Shown one piece after another: positions 43,708-54,714 of a stretch of 64,000 nt of DNA. How positions within the stretch are numbered: the stretch's first letter is position 1; each line of letters starts with the position of its first letter. The notes under the pieces were generated by a model. The model worked only from the letters and a program-made list of their open reading frames with translations, was not told the origin of the DNA and made no database searches. Source of the DNA: Prauserella alba (GTDB taxonomy: Bacteria; Actinomycetota; Actinomycetes; Mycobacteriales; Pseudonocardiaceae); NCBI RefSeq assembly GCF_024171735.1, contig NZ_JAMTCH010000003.1:1848841-1912840 (forward strand). Direction: 5' to 3'. The position numbers and the translations under genes were made by a program.

Positions 43708-44671
43708 CGCTCCCACCGACACCGACCTCACCGGCATCACCACGGTCGCCTGCATCGGCGCCGGCGTCATCGGCGGCGGCTGGGCGGCCCACTTCCTCGC
43801 CCGCGGCTACCGGGTACGTGCCTGGGACCCGGCTCCCGACGCCGAGGCGAAGCTGCGCCGCGTCGTCGCGGGCGCCTGGCCCGCGCTGACGGAACTCGGC
43901 CTCGCCGAGGGCGCGTCCCAGGACAACCTGACCGTGCTGCCAACACTGGCCGGCGCCGTCGACGGCGCCGGGTTCGTGCAGGAGAGCGCACCCGAGGACC
44001 TCGACCTCAAGCGGACGCTGCTGGCCGACATCGACGCCGTCACACCACCGGACGTCGTCATCGCATCGTCCACATCGGGCTTTCCGATGACCGACATGGC
44101 CACCTCGGCCGCAGACCCGACACGGCTCGTCGTCGGCCACCCGTTCAACCCGCCCTACCTCATCCCGCTCGTCGAGGTGGTCGGCGGGGAGAAATCCGAA
44201 CGCTGGGCCGTCGAACACGCGAGCGCGTTCTACCGGCACGTGGGCAAGTCCGTCATCACCATGGACCAGGAACTGCCGGGGTTCATCGCGAACCGCCTGC
44301 AGGAGGCGCTCTGGCGCGAGGCGCTGCACATGGTGGCCGAGGGCGAGGCGACCGTCGAGCAGATCGACACCGCCATCACCGACGGTCCCGGCCTGCGCTG
44401 GCCGGTCCACGGCCCGTGCCTGACCTTCCACCTCGCGGGCGGCGAGGGCGGCATGGCGCACATGCTGGACCACTTCGGACCGTCCCTCGAGGCGCCCTGG
44501 ACACGGCTGACCGCACCCGAACTCACGACGCAGCTGCGCGACGACATGGTCGACGGCTGCGAGTCCGAGGCCGACGGCCGGAGCATCGCCGAGCTCGTCG
44601 CCGAGCGGGACCGCGCGGTCATCGCCGTGCAACGCGCCGTCGCCGAATCACGGGGACGCACCGATGGCTGA
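43700..44671 (+). CDS. L-carnitine 3-dehydrogenase-like, 3-hydroxyacyl-CoA dehydrogenase family
   Basis: Encodes 323 residues. The NAD motif is [19 protein letters not shown], and [24 protein letters not shown] and [12 protein letters not shown] are typical of carnitine dehydrogenases in the 3-hydroxyacyl-CoA dehydrogenase superfamily. It would oxidise L-carnitine to 3-dehydrocarnitine with NAD. The GTG start overlaps the BKACE stop, and its 3' end overlaps the thioesterase start. The three genes thus look like one pathway block, as in Pseudomonas cdhA-type clusters. Assignment is by motif and context. Confidence 0.82.
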   Translation: MADAPTDTDLTGITTVACIGAGVIGGGWAAHFLARGYRVRAWDPAPDAEAKLRRVVAGAWPALTELGLAEGASQDNLTVLPTLAGAVDGAGFVQESAPEDLDLKRTLLADIDAVTPPDVVIASSTSGFPMTDMATSAADPTRLVVGHPFNPPYLIPLVEVVGGEKSERWAVEHASAFYRHVGKSVITMDQELPGFIANRLQEALWREALHMVAEGEATVEQIDTAITDGPGLRWPVHGPCLTFHLAGGEGGMAHMLDHFGPSLEAPWTRLTAPELTTQLRDDMVDGCESEADGRSIAELVAERDRAVIAVQRAVAESRGRTDG

Positions 44672-45101
44672 CGTTCTCGAATACCGCGACCGGGTCCGTG
44701 ACGACTGGATCGACTACAACGGCCACCTCAGCGAGCCGTTCTACGTCATGGTGTTCGGCTTCGCCACGACGAACCTGATGGACCACGTCGGTCTCGACGA
44801 GACGTACCGCACCGACACCGGGTGCTCGCTCTACACCGTCGAGGCGCACGTGCGGTACCTGCGTGAGGTCGGCCCCCGCGCCGACCTCCACGTCACCACG
44901 TTCGTGACCTCGGTCGCCGCCAAGAAGGCCGTGCTGTGCCACGAACTCCGCGTCGGCGGAGAACTCGTGGCGACCGAGGAGCTGACGGCGATCCACGTCG
45001 CCGACGAGGGGGCCGCGCCGTTCCCGGACCACGTGGCGGACAAGCTCCGCCGCCTGCTCCAGCCGGCGCCGGAGTACGCGGGGAGAGCGATCCGCTCATG
45101 A
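44664..45101 (+). CDS. Hotdog thioesterase, probable betainyl-CoA hydrolase
   Basis: Encodes 145 residues of the 4HBT hotdog fold. DDWIDYNGHLSEPFYV is the active-site segment (Asp in DYNGHL) and VEAHVRYLREVGPRADL the long strand. In carnitine clusters this enzyme releases glycine betaine from betainyl-CoA. In some bacteria it is fused to the dehydrogenase; here it is separate but overlaps it by 8 bases. Substrate is inferred from position only. Confidence 0.82.
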   Translation: MADVLEYRDRVRDDWIDYNGHLSEPFYVMVFGFATTNLMDHVGLDETYRTDTGCSLYTVEAHVRYLREVGPRADLHVTTFVTSVAAKKAVLCHELRVGGELVATEELTAIHVADEGAAPFPDHVADKLRRLLQPAPEYAGRAIRS

Positions 45102-45131
45102 CCCGCCCCTGTCCCCGACAGAAAGCCCTTC

Positions 45132-46697
45132 ATGTCCCTCGACAACCACGACACTCGCATCTCTCGAAGGAAGTTCCTGCTCGGTAGCGCCGCACTGGCC
45201 GGCGCCGTCCCGTTCCTGTCGGCCTGCGGCGGGCGCAGCGACGCCGCCGCAGCCCCGACCGGACCCCCGAAGCGCGGCGGCACGCTTCGCGTCGGCGTCA
45301 CCGGCGGTGGCGCCTCCGACTCGCTCGACCCGCATTCGCCCGTCACCAACCCGGACATCGCGCGGGTGCGCAACCTCTACGAACCGCTGGTCTACCGCGA
45401 TCACGACTTCGAGGTCTCCTACCTCGTCGCCGAGAAGCTCGAACCCTCGGCGGACGCGACGACCTGGACCGCGACCCTCCGCGACGGCATCCGGTTCCAC
45501 GACGGCAGGCCGGTGACCCCCGCAGATGTCGTCGCGACGTTCCGCCGCATCATGGACCCCGACGACCCGAAGTCCGGTGCGGCCAGCCTCTCCATGCTCG
45601 ACGAGGTGACAGCGGCAGGCGACCGGCAGGTCGAGTTCCACCTCAGCGAACCCTCGGCGGTGTTCGCCGACTACCTCGGCCAGTACTCGCTCGGGATCGT
45701 GCCCGCCGACTTCGACCTCGAGAACCCGGTCGGCACCGGCCCGTTCCGTGCCGAGTCGTTCACCGCGGGCCTGCAGAGCCGATTCGTGCGCAACCCGCAC
45801 TACTGGCGGTCCGGGCGGCCGTATCTCGACGAGCTCGTCCTCATCAACTTCACCGAGGACGATGCGCGGATCAACGCGCTGCTGGCCTCCCAGGTCGACG
45901 CGATCGACCAGGTGCCCGTCGCGCTCGTCGACGTGCTGCGCAGCGACGAACGAATGCGCATCCTCTCGTCCGAGACGGGCACGTGGCTGCCGTTCACCAT
46001 GCGCGTCGACCGCCCGCCGTTCGACGACGTGCGCGTCAGGCAGGCCCTTCGCCTCGTCGTCGACCGCGAACAGATGATCAACCAGGTGCTGTCCGGTCAG
46101 GGCCGGGTCGGCAACGACCTCTACGCACCGTTCGACCCGGCGTACGCCTCCGAACTGCCGCAGCGCACGCAGAACATCGCCGAGGCGCGCAGGCTGCTGG
46201 CCGAGGCGGGCAAGCCGAACCTCGACGTCGAACTCGTCACCGCGCCGATCCAGGCCGGTGCGGTCGAGGCCGCGCAAGTGTTCCAGCAACAGGCGAAGGC
46301 CGCGGGCGTGAACGTCCGCCTCCGCCGCGTCGACACCACCACCTTCTACGGCGACAACTACCTGAAGTGGGACTTCGCCCAGGACTTCTGGTACACGCGC
46401 AACTATCTGCCGCAGGCCGCGAACGGCTCACTGCCGGACTCGCCCTACAACGAGACCCACTGGCAGGACCCGGAGTTCGTCCGGCTCGTCCAGACCGCCA
46501 ACCGCACGAGCGACACCGGCAGGCGCACTCGCCTGCTCAAGCGGGCGCAGCGCATCGAGCACGAACGCGGCGGTCTGATCATCTGGGGCTTCGTCAACCA
46601 GGTCGACGCACATCAGGTCTACGTCGCCGGGCTCGTCCCGGACCGCACCGGCCTTCCCCTGTCCGGTTATTCGTTCGGCCAGGTCTGGCTCGGCTGA
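45132..46697 (+). CDS. Solute-binding lipoprotein of a peptide-type ABC importer
   Basis: Encodes 521 residues of the SBP family 5 (DppA/OppA). The N-terminus carries a twin-arginine-like SRRKFLL and a lipobox ending at Cys32 (FLSAC), so export and lipid anchoring are expected. The mature part begins GGTLRVGVTGGG, and contains RDGIRFHDGRPVTPADVV, typical of the family. It is 30 bases after the thioesterase gene. The ligand may be a peptide, a nickel complex or, given the neighbours, a carnitine ester. That last point is a hypothesis. Confidence 0.86.
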   Translation: MSLDNHDTRISRRKFLLGSAALAGAVPFLSACGGRSDAAAAPTGPPKRGGTLRVGVTGGGASDSLDPHSPVTNPDIARVRNLYEPLVYRDHDFEVSYLVAEKLEPSADATTWTATLRDGIRFHDGRPVTPADVVATFRRIMDPDDPKSGAASLSMLDEVTAAGDRQVEFHLSEPSAVFADYLGQYSLGIVPADFDLENPVGTGPFRAESFTAGLQSRFVRNPHYWRSGRPYLDELVLINFTEDDARINALLASQVDAIDQVPVALVDVLRSDERMRILSSETGTWLPFTMRVDRPPFDDVRVRQALRLVVDREQMINQVLSGQGRVGNDLYAPFDPAYASELPQRTQNIAEARRLLAEAGKPNLDVELVTAPIQAGAVEAAQVFQQQAKAAGVNVRLRRVDTTTFYGDNYLKWDFAQDFWYTRNYLPQAANGSLPDSPYNETHWQDPEFVRLVQTANRTSDTGRRTRLLKRAQRIEHERGGLIIWGFVNQVDAHQVYVAGLVPDRTGLPLSGYSFGQVWLG

Positions 46698-46712
46698 GGA
46701 GGTGAGGATTTC

Positions 46713-47669
46713 GTGTTTCGACTGATTCTGCGCAGGCTCGCGATCAGCGTCGCCGTGCTGTGGCTGGTGACACTGCTCGTGTTCGTCGCGACCCTGCTGC
46801 TGCCGGGCGACCCGGCCCGCGCCATCCTCGGCCAGCAGGCCACCCCCGAGCGCATCGCCGCGCTCAACGACCAGCTCGGCCTCGACGCGCCCGTGTGGCA
46901 GCGCTACCTCGACTGGCTCGGCGGTGTCTTCACCGGGGATCTGGGCACGTCGGCCGCCTCCCAGGGGCCGGTGACCGAGCTGCTGGGAGGGCGCATCGGC
47001 GCCTCCCTGGTGCTGCTCGTCGGCGCCGCCGTGATCAGCACGGCCGGTGGCCTCGCGCTCGGCACGTGGTCGGCGTTGCGGCGCGGTCGCGCCGTCGACC
47101 ACACCGTGTCCGGACTCAGCCTGGTCGTCGCCGCGTTGCCCGAGTTCGTCATCGGTGTCGCGTTGATCGTCGTGCTGTCGACGACGGTGCTGCCGCTGTT
47201 TCCCTCCGTGACGTTGGCGCCGCCCGGTGAACCGGTGTGGTCCCAGCCGATCCAACTGGTGCTGCCGATACTCACGCTGACCCTCGTCGTCACCCCGTAC
47301 ATCACGCGCATGATGCGCGCGACGATGAGCGAGGTGCTCGACAGCGGCTACGTCGAGATGGCCCGCCTCAAAGGCCTGCCCGAGCGCGTCGTCATCACTC
47401 GCCACGCCGTGCCGCACGCGATCGGCCCCGTGGCGCAGGTGATCGCGATCCAGCTGGCCTGGCTCGCGGGCGGCGTCGTGGTCGTCGAGTTCCTCTTCCG
47501 CTACCCCGGTATCGGGCAGGCGCTCATCGACGCGGTCAACAACCGCGACGTCGAGGTCGTCCAGGCGATCACGCTGCTCATCGCCGGCGTCTACATCGTG
47601 GTGAACCTGATCGCCGACATCGTCGGCATCATGACCAACCCCAAGTTGCGCGCGGAGGTGGCCCGATGA
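46713..47669 (+). CDS. ABC importer permease, DppB-like
   Basis: Encodes 318 residues. Six membrane helices are predicted, with the first at about 8-31 (LAISVAVLWLVTLLVFVATLLL). The BPD-transport EAA loop is DSGYVEMARLKGLPERVVITRHAVPHA. It would form a heterodimer with the next permease. The GTG start follows GAGGAGGTGAGG. The stop overlaps the ATG of the DppC-like gene. Confidence 0.88.
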   Translation: MFRLILRRLAISVAVLWLVTLLVFVATLLLPGDPARAILGQQATPERIAALNDQLGLDAPVWQRYLDWLGGVFTGDLGTSAASQGPVTELLGGRIGASLVLLVGAAVISTAGGLALGTWSALRRGRAVDHTVSGLSLVVAALPEFVIGVALIVVLSTTVLPLFPSVTLAPPGEPVWSQPIQLVLPILTLTLVVTPYITRMMRATMSEVLDSGYVEMARLKGLPERVVITRHAVPHAIGPVAQVIAIQLAWLAGGVVVVEFLFRYPGIGQALIDAVNNRDVEVVQAITLLIAGVYIVVNLIADIVGIMTNPKLRAEVAR

Positions 47670-48547
47670 CCGCGACGACCACACAGCCCACGTTGCTGCG
47701 GCGCGCGTTGTCGCTGCCCCAGGCGAAGATCGGTCTGACGCTGACCACGGTCGTCGTCGCCGTGGCCGTGCTGGGCCCCTGGGTCGGGCCCTGGCTGACG
47801 GGCCACGACACGACCGGTTTCGCGGGCAAGCCCTTCCAGTCCGGCGGCATCGCGGGCACCGACGGCCTCGGCCGCGACGTGCTGACCCGGTTCCTCGCCG
47901 GCGGCCTGACCCTGCTGGTCTACGCGGTGCTGGCCACCGCGCTCGGCCTCGTACTCGGAGCACTGCTCGGCATGCTCGCCGGTTACAGCGGCGGCTGGCT
48001 CGACTCGCTGATCATGCGCGGCAGCGACGTGCTGCTGTCGTTCCCGCAGCTGGTGTTCGCGCTCCTGGCGATCGCCATGATCGGCCCCGAAGGCTGGCTG
48101 CTGGTACTGGTCATCGGCATCACCCACGCGCCGCGCGTCGCCCGCGTGGCCAGACAGTCCACGGTGGCGGTCAAGGACGCGGACTTCATCCGGGCCGCCC
48201 GCATGTACGCCATGCCGCGACGGCGCATCCTGCTGCGCGAGGTGCTGCCCAACATCACGGGCCCGCTGATGGTCGAACTCGGCCTCCGGCTGACCTACTC
48301 CATCGGTTACGTCGCCTCGCTGTCGTTCCTCGGCCTCGGCATCCAGCCGCCGACCGCCGACTGGGGCCTGATGATCAACGAGAACCGCATCGCACTGGTC
48401 GTCGAACCGTGGGGCGTGCTGCTGCCCGTGCTCGCGATCGCGGTGCTCACCGTCGGCACCAACCTGATCACCGACTCGCTCGCCTCGGCGGCCGCGGGCA
48501 CGTCGAAATCCGGAGAGCCGCACCCAGCGAAGGAGGCCTCGGCATGA
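47666..48547 (+). CDS. ABC importer permease, DppC-like
   Basis: Encodes 293 residues. The N-terminal helix (LTLTTVVVAVAVLGPWVGPWL) and the OppC-type loop IAGTDGLGRDVLTRFLAGG precede five more helices. The EAA loop is DADFIRAARMYAMPRRRILLREVLPNI. It starts inside the stop of the DppB-like gene and overlaps the fused ATPase gene by four bases. It is part of the same importer. Confidence 0.88.
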   Translation: MTATTTQPTLLRRALSLPQAKIGLTLTTVVVAVAVLGPWVGPWLTGHDTTGFAGKPFQSGGIAGTDGLGRDVLTRFLAGGLTLLVYAVLATALGLVLGALLGMLAGYSGGWLDSLIMRGSDVLLSFPQLVFALLAIAMIGPEGWLLVLVIGITHAPRVARVARQSTVAVKDADFIRAARMYAMPRRRILLREVLPNITGPLMVELGLRLTYSIGYVASLSFLGLGIQPPTADWGLMINENRIALVVEPWGVLLPVLAIAVLTVGTNLITDSLASAAAGTSKSGEPHPAKEASA

Positions 48548-50238
48548 CCGCACCCGCCACGCTGACGCACACGCTCGCCGCCCGCGACCTGCGCGTGGAC
48601 ACCGTCGCCGGACACCCCGTACTGAAAGGCGTCTCCTACGAGATAGCCCCCGGCGAGGTGCTGGCACTGGTCGGCGAGTCCGGTTCCGGAAAGACCACTG
48701 CGGGGCTGGCCGCGCTCGGCCACTTCCGCCGCGGACTCGTCCACACCGGCGGCGCGATCTCGCTGCAGTCCGGTGCCGCCGACCCGGTGTCCGTCCTGGA
48801 CGTCGGCGACCGCGAGCGGCGACAGCTGCGCGGCAGCACCGTCGCCTACATCCCCCAGGACCCGGCCGCCTCGCTGAACCCGGCCCTGCGCATCGGCAAG
48901 CAGATCGGCGAGGTGCTCGAGACACACGGCTACGGCGCGTCCGACGCCGAGCGGTCCGCGCGCATCGCCGAGGTCCTGGCCGAGGTCGGGCTCCCGGACG
49001 ACGAGAGCTACCGGCGGCGGTACCCGCACGAACTGTCCGGCGGCCAGCAACAGCGCGTCGGCATCGCGATGGCGTTCGCATGCCGGCCGAGCGTGGTGGT
49101 GCTCGACGAGCCGACCACGGGACTCGACGTCACCACGCAGACGCTGGTCCTGCGCACCGTCGCCGCACTCACCACCGAGCACGACACCGCCGCGCTCTAC
49201 ATCACGCACGACCTCGCCGTGGTCGCGACGATCGCCCACCGGGTCGCCGTACTGCGCAACGGTGAGGTCGTGGAGTACGGCTCCGCCGACGAGGTGCTCC
49301 GCTCCCCCTCGCACGCCTACACGCGCGAACTCGTCACCGCGGTGCCGCACCTCGACGGCACGGGCGCCACCGACACCTCCGGCTCGGTCACCTCACCCAC
49401 GAGCGCCTCACCCACGAGCGCATCGGCATCGGGCGCATCGGCATCGGACGGCCCCGCATCCGCCGGGGCCCGCGGCGACCGGGGCCGCAGGCCCGTCCTG
49501 TCCGTGTCCGGCCTGTCCGTCTCCTACGGTGATCACCACGTGCTGCGCGACGTTTCCCTCGACGTGCGCGCCGGCGAATGCGTGATGCTCCTCGGCGAGT
49601 CCGGCTCCGGCAAGACCACGCTGTCGCAGTGCGTGGCCGGACTGGGTGAACCGCACGCCGGCACGGTGTCGCTGGCAGGAGCGCCGCTGGCAGCCTCGAC
49701 GCAGCAGCGCACCGCAGAGCAGCTGCGCTCGGTGCAGTACGTGTTCCAGAGCCCCTACTCGTCGCTCAACCCCCGCAAGACGATCGCGCAGTCGGTGGAA
49801 CTGCCGCTGCGGACCCTGACGGATCTCGACGCCGCGGCGCGACGGGCACGCGTGACCGAGACGCTCGAACGGGTCCGCCTCGACCCCGCGCTCGCAGAGC
49901 GGCTTCCCGACGAGCTCTCGGGCGGCCAGCGGCAGCGCGCCGCGATCGCCCGCGGCCTGGTGACCACGCCCGACGTGCTGCTGTGCGACGAGGTGACGTC
50001 CGCACTAGACGTGTCCGTGCAGGCCACGATCATCGATCTGCTCTGCGAACTGCGGCGCGAACTGGGCACCGCGATGCTGTTCGTCACCCACAACATCGCG
50101 CTGGCACGGCACGTCGCCGACCGGATCGCGGTGCTGCGCGGCGGCGAGGTCATCGAATCCGGCACGGTCGACGAGGTGCTCGACTTCCCGTCGCACGAAT
50201 ACACGCGCGAACTGCTCGCCAACACGCCGAGGATGTGA
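48544..50238 (+). CDS. ABC importer ATPase, fused DppD-DppF type
   Basis: Encodes 564 residues with two full ATPase domains. The first has Walker A GESGSGKTT near 45, signature LSGGQQQRV and LDEPTTGLD. The second begins near residue 318, with GESGSGKTT again, signature LSGGQRQRA and CDEVTSALD. They are joined by a Ser/Thr/Ala-rich linker of about 30 residues built from short repeats (SPTSASPTSASASGASAS). In most DppDF systems the two are separate genes. It would power the importer encoded just upstream. Confidence 0.9.
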   Translation: MTAPATLTHTLAARDLRVDTVAGHPVLKGVSYEIAPGEVLALVGESGSGKTTAGLAALGHFRRGLVHTGGAISLQSGAADPVSVLDVGDRERRQLRGSTVAYIPQDPAASLNPALRIGKQIGEVLETHGYGASDAERSARIAEVLAEVGLPDDESYRRRYPHELSGGQQQRVGIAMAFACRPSVVVLDEPTTGLDVTTQTLVLRTVAALTTEHDTAALYITHDLAVVATIAHRVAVLRNGEVVEYGSADEVLRSPSHAYTRELVTAVPHLDGTGATDTSGSVTSPTSASPTSASASGASASDGPASAGARGDRGRRPVLSVSGLSVSYGDHHVLRDVSLDVRAGECVMLLGESGSGKTTLSQCVAGLGEPHAGTVSLAGAPLAASTQQRTAEQLRSVQYVFQSPYSSLNPRKTIAQSVELPLRTLTDLDAAARRARVTETLERVRLDPALAERLPDELSGGQRQRAAIARGLVTTPDVLLCDEVTSALDVSVQATIIDLLCELRRELGTAMLFVTHNIALARHVADRIAVLRGGEVIESGTVDEVLDFPSHEYTRELLANTPRM

Positions 50239-50240
50239 CG

Positions 50241-51332
50241 ATGACGGTCCACGGCTCGGTCGCGCCGGGATTCGAACCCGTGCGGGACGCCTTCGCCGAC
50301 GTGCTCGCCGACGCGCGCGGCGGTGCCTCCTTCTCCGTCGTGCGCGACAGCACGGCGGTGGTCGACCTGTGGGGCGGCCTCGCCGACCCGGCGTCGGCCG
50401 TGCCGTGGCGCGACGACACCCTGTGCGTCCTGTTCTCCGGGACGAAGGGCGTCGTCGCCACCGTCGTCGCGGCACTCGACGTTCTCGACCCGGACGCACC
50501 CGTCCGGGACCTGTGGCCCGAGTTCACCGCCGACGCCACGATCGGCCAGGTATTGGCACACACCGCCGGTCTGCCCTATGTGGACGGCGAGCACGACATG
50601 CTCGACAACGGAGCCTGCGCCGCGCTACTGGCTGCCCAGGCTCCGTTGTGGACAGCGGGAACGCGCGTCGCCTACCACGCCCTGACCTACGGCCACCTCG
50701 TCGCCGAGCTGCTGCGCCGCGCGACGGGCCGCTCCGTCGGCACCCTCGTGCGGGAGGTCCTGGCCGCACCGTTCGGACTGGACCTCCACCTAGGCACACC
50801 CGAGTCCCTCGACGGCCGCACGGCACGGCTGCAGCGCGCACCCGGGTACGCGATCAGCACATTCCTCGACGACCCGGAACGCCGGAAGATCGTCGAACGC
50901 ATGTACGCGGGCCTGCTCGACTCGGACGAGCGGATGAACTCGGCCGCCTACCGCCGCGCCGAACTGGCCGCCGGAAGCGCCACCGGTACCGCCCTGTCGA
51001 TGGCGCGGCTCTACGACCACCTCGCCTGCGGCCACATCGCGGCCCCGGACGCGCTCGCCCGGGCCACCCGCACGTGGTCCGAAGGCGTCGACGCCGTCAA
51101 CGATCGACCGCTGAGGTTCGGCCTCGGCTACGAACTTCAGGACCCCATCGGCACCTACGGCCCCACGACACGGTCCGCGGGCGCGTTCGGCCACTCCGGA
51201 GCCGGCGGCGGACGCCACGGCGCGTGGCCACAGGAGAGCCTCGGATTCTCCTTCGTCACCAACGAACTGCGCAGCGAGAACGCCGACGGCCGGGCCGACA
51301 GCCTCCTCGCGGCACTCGACGCCTCACTGTGA
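50241..51332 (+). CDS. Beta-lactamase-family serine hydrolase (esterase EstB-like)
   Basis: Encodes 363 residues of the class C/EstB group. The SxxK motif is SGTKG near residue 69, the tyrosine motif region is YHALTYG near 150, and HSGAGGG near 320 takes the place of KTG. No signal peptide is seen. Enzymes of this fold hydrolyse esters or peptides. It sits at the end of the importer-carnitine operon, 3 bases after the ATPase stop, so it may free carnitine from an imported ester. That function is a hypothesis. Confidence 0.82.
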   Translation: MTVHGSVAPGFEPVRDAFADVLADARGGASFSVVRDSTAVVDLWGGLADPASAVPWRDDTLCVLFSGTKGVVATVVAALDVLDPDAPVRDLWPEFTADATIGQVLAHTAGLPYVDGEHDMLDNGACAALLAAQAPLWTAGTRVAYHALTYGHLVAELLRRATGRSVGTLVREVLAAPFGLDLHLGTPESLDGRTARLQRAPGYAISTFLDDPERRKIVERMYAGLLDSDERMNSAAYRRAELAAGSATGTALSMARLYDHLACGHIAAPDALARATRTWSEGVDAVNDRPLRFGLGYELQDPIGTYGPTTRSAGAFGHSGAGGGRHGAWPQESLGFSFVTNELRSENADGRADSLLAALDASL

Positions 51333-51337
51333 CCTTC

Positions 51338-51386
51338 GGCGCTGTGACCTCGGCGCTGTGGTCTCGGCGCTGTGACCTCGGCGCCC
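51338..51386. repeat. 14-base tandem repeat after the operon
   Basis: Three units of CGGCGCTGTGACCT (the middle one with GGT for GAC) plus a partial copy follow the serine hydrolase stop. No function is apparent. Confidence 0.7.
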
Positions 51387-51478
51387 CGACCGGAACGCCG
51401 TTGTCGGAACAACCGACCCCGTCGGCCCGAACCCCATCCGTCATCCGCGGGACGAGCCGGCCACGACCCCACGAAACA

Positions 51479-51516
51479 CGCGTGCCGGACACCCATGAGC
51501 GGGTGTCCGGCACGCG
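51479..51516. terminator. Strong bidirectional terminator
   Basis: A perfect 16-bp stem (CGCGTGCCGGACACCC at 51479-51494 with its complement at 51501-51516) and a 6-base loop lies between convergent genes ending at 51332 and 51542. It should end both the carnitine-type operon and the SUF operon. Confidence 0.85.
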
Positions 51517-51541
51517 ATGTCGAATCAGGCCGCCGAACGTC

Positions 51542-51955
51542 TCAGACCGTGAAGCCGAGGGCGCGCAGCTGTTCGCGGCCGTCGTCGGTGATCTTCTCCG
51601 GGCCCCACGGCGGCATCCAGACCCAGTTGATCCGGTAGTCGTCGACCAGCTTGCCGGAGCCCTTCAGCACCGACGCCGTCTGGTCCTCGATCACGTCCGT
51701 CAGCGGGCAGGCCGCCGACGTCAGCGTCATGTCGATGGTCGCCGTGTTGTCCGGCTCCACCCGGATGTCGTACACCAGACCCAGGTCCACGACGTTGATG
51801 CCGAGCTCGGGGTCGACCACGTCGCGCATGGCCTCCTCGACGTCCTCGACCTTGGCGACGTCCCCCGCCGAAGGCGCATCGGCTGCCTGCGCCTCCTGGT
51901 CGAGGTCGGCCGCGGTGCGGCCCTCTCGCTCCTGCTGCGTGCCGGCTTCGGTCAT
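51542..51955 (-). CDS. sufT: Metal-sulfur cluster assembly factor (SufT/DUF59)
   Basis: Encodes 137 residues. The DUF59 core reads VVDPELGINVVDLGLVYDI, and TSAACPLTDVIED supplies the conserved cysteine. It acts in Fe-S protein maturation beside the SUF scaffold, in Mtb as Rv1466. The N-terminal 40 residues are acidic and variable. The ATG at 51955 follows GAGGTGG; a longer in-frame start adds unconserved sequence. It is the last gene of the SUF operon and is followed by a strong terminator. Confidence 0.86.
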   Translation of the reverse strand: MTEAGTQQEREGRTAADLDQEAQAADAPSAGDVAKVEDVEEAMRDVVDPELGINVVDLGLVYDIRVEPDNTATIDMTLTSAACPLTDVIEDQTASVLKGSGKLVDDYRINWVWMPPWGPEKITDDGREQLRALGFTV

Positions 51956-52019
51956 GCTTCCACCTCTATCTTGCGGGAGTCGGCCTCGGTGAGCGGTGCT
52001 GCGCACACTCCATTGTCGC

Positions 52020-52472
52020 TCACACGGCCTCCACGCCGTTCGATGTGCGGGCCAGTGCGTCCTTGAAGGCCATCCATCCCAGCAACGCGCACTTCACCCG
52101 CGCAGGATACTTCGCCACACCGGCGAACGCGATGCCGTCCTCGAGCACGTCCTCGTCCGGTTCGACCTGGCCGCGCCCCTGCATCAACTCGCTGAACGCG
52201 TCCATCGTCGTCATCGCCTCGTCGACGCTGCGGCCGATCACCAGGTCGGTCAGCACCGACGTGGAGGCCTGGCTGATCGAACAGCCCTGGCCCTCGTACG
52301 ACACGTCCTCGATCTTGCCGTCGTCGGTGACCTTGACGCGCAGGGTCACCTCGTCGCCGCAGGTCGGGTTGACCTGGAACGACTCGCCGTCGAACGGCTC
52401 GCGCAGACCGCGGGCATGCGGGTTCTTGTAGTGGTCCAGGATGATCTCCTGGTACATGCTCTCGAGCTGCAT
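52020..52472 (-). CDS. sufU: Fe-S assembly scaffold/sulfur-transfer protein SufU
   Basis: Encodes 150 residues. The three conserved cysteines lie in NPTCGD, GQGCSISQAS and RVKCALLGW, with an aspartate zinc ligand nearby. In Gram-positive bacteria SufU binds zinc and carries sulfur from SufS to the SufBCD complex. It starts 3 bases after the SufS stop, clearly coupled. Confidence 0.92.
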   Translation of the reverse strand: MQLESMYQEIILDHYKNPHARGLREPFDGESFQVNPTCGDEVTLRVKVTDDGKIEDVSYEGQGCSISQASTSVLTDLVIGRSVDEAMTTMDAFSELMQGRGQVEPDEDVLEDGIAFAGVAKYPARVKCALLGWMAFKDALARTSNGVEAV

Positions 52473-52474
52473 GC

Positions 52475-54660
<2,186 letters not shown>

Positions 54661-54714
54661 GCCTTCTTCGTTTCTCTTCGGCGTTCGAAAGTCGTCAGTG
54701 ATGGTCCGGCCGTG

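Noticed and set aside
49380-49460. Possible CRISPR-like repeat
   Set aside because: The units are short, in frame, and encode the linker of the fused ATPase; no spacers.
50241-51332. True beta-lactamase
   Set aside because: No signal peptide and a HxG motif in place of KTG; an esterase-like enzyme fits better.
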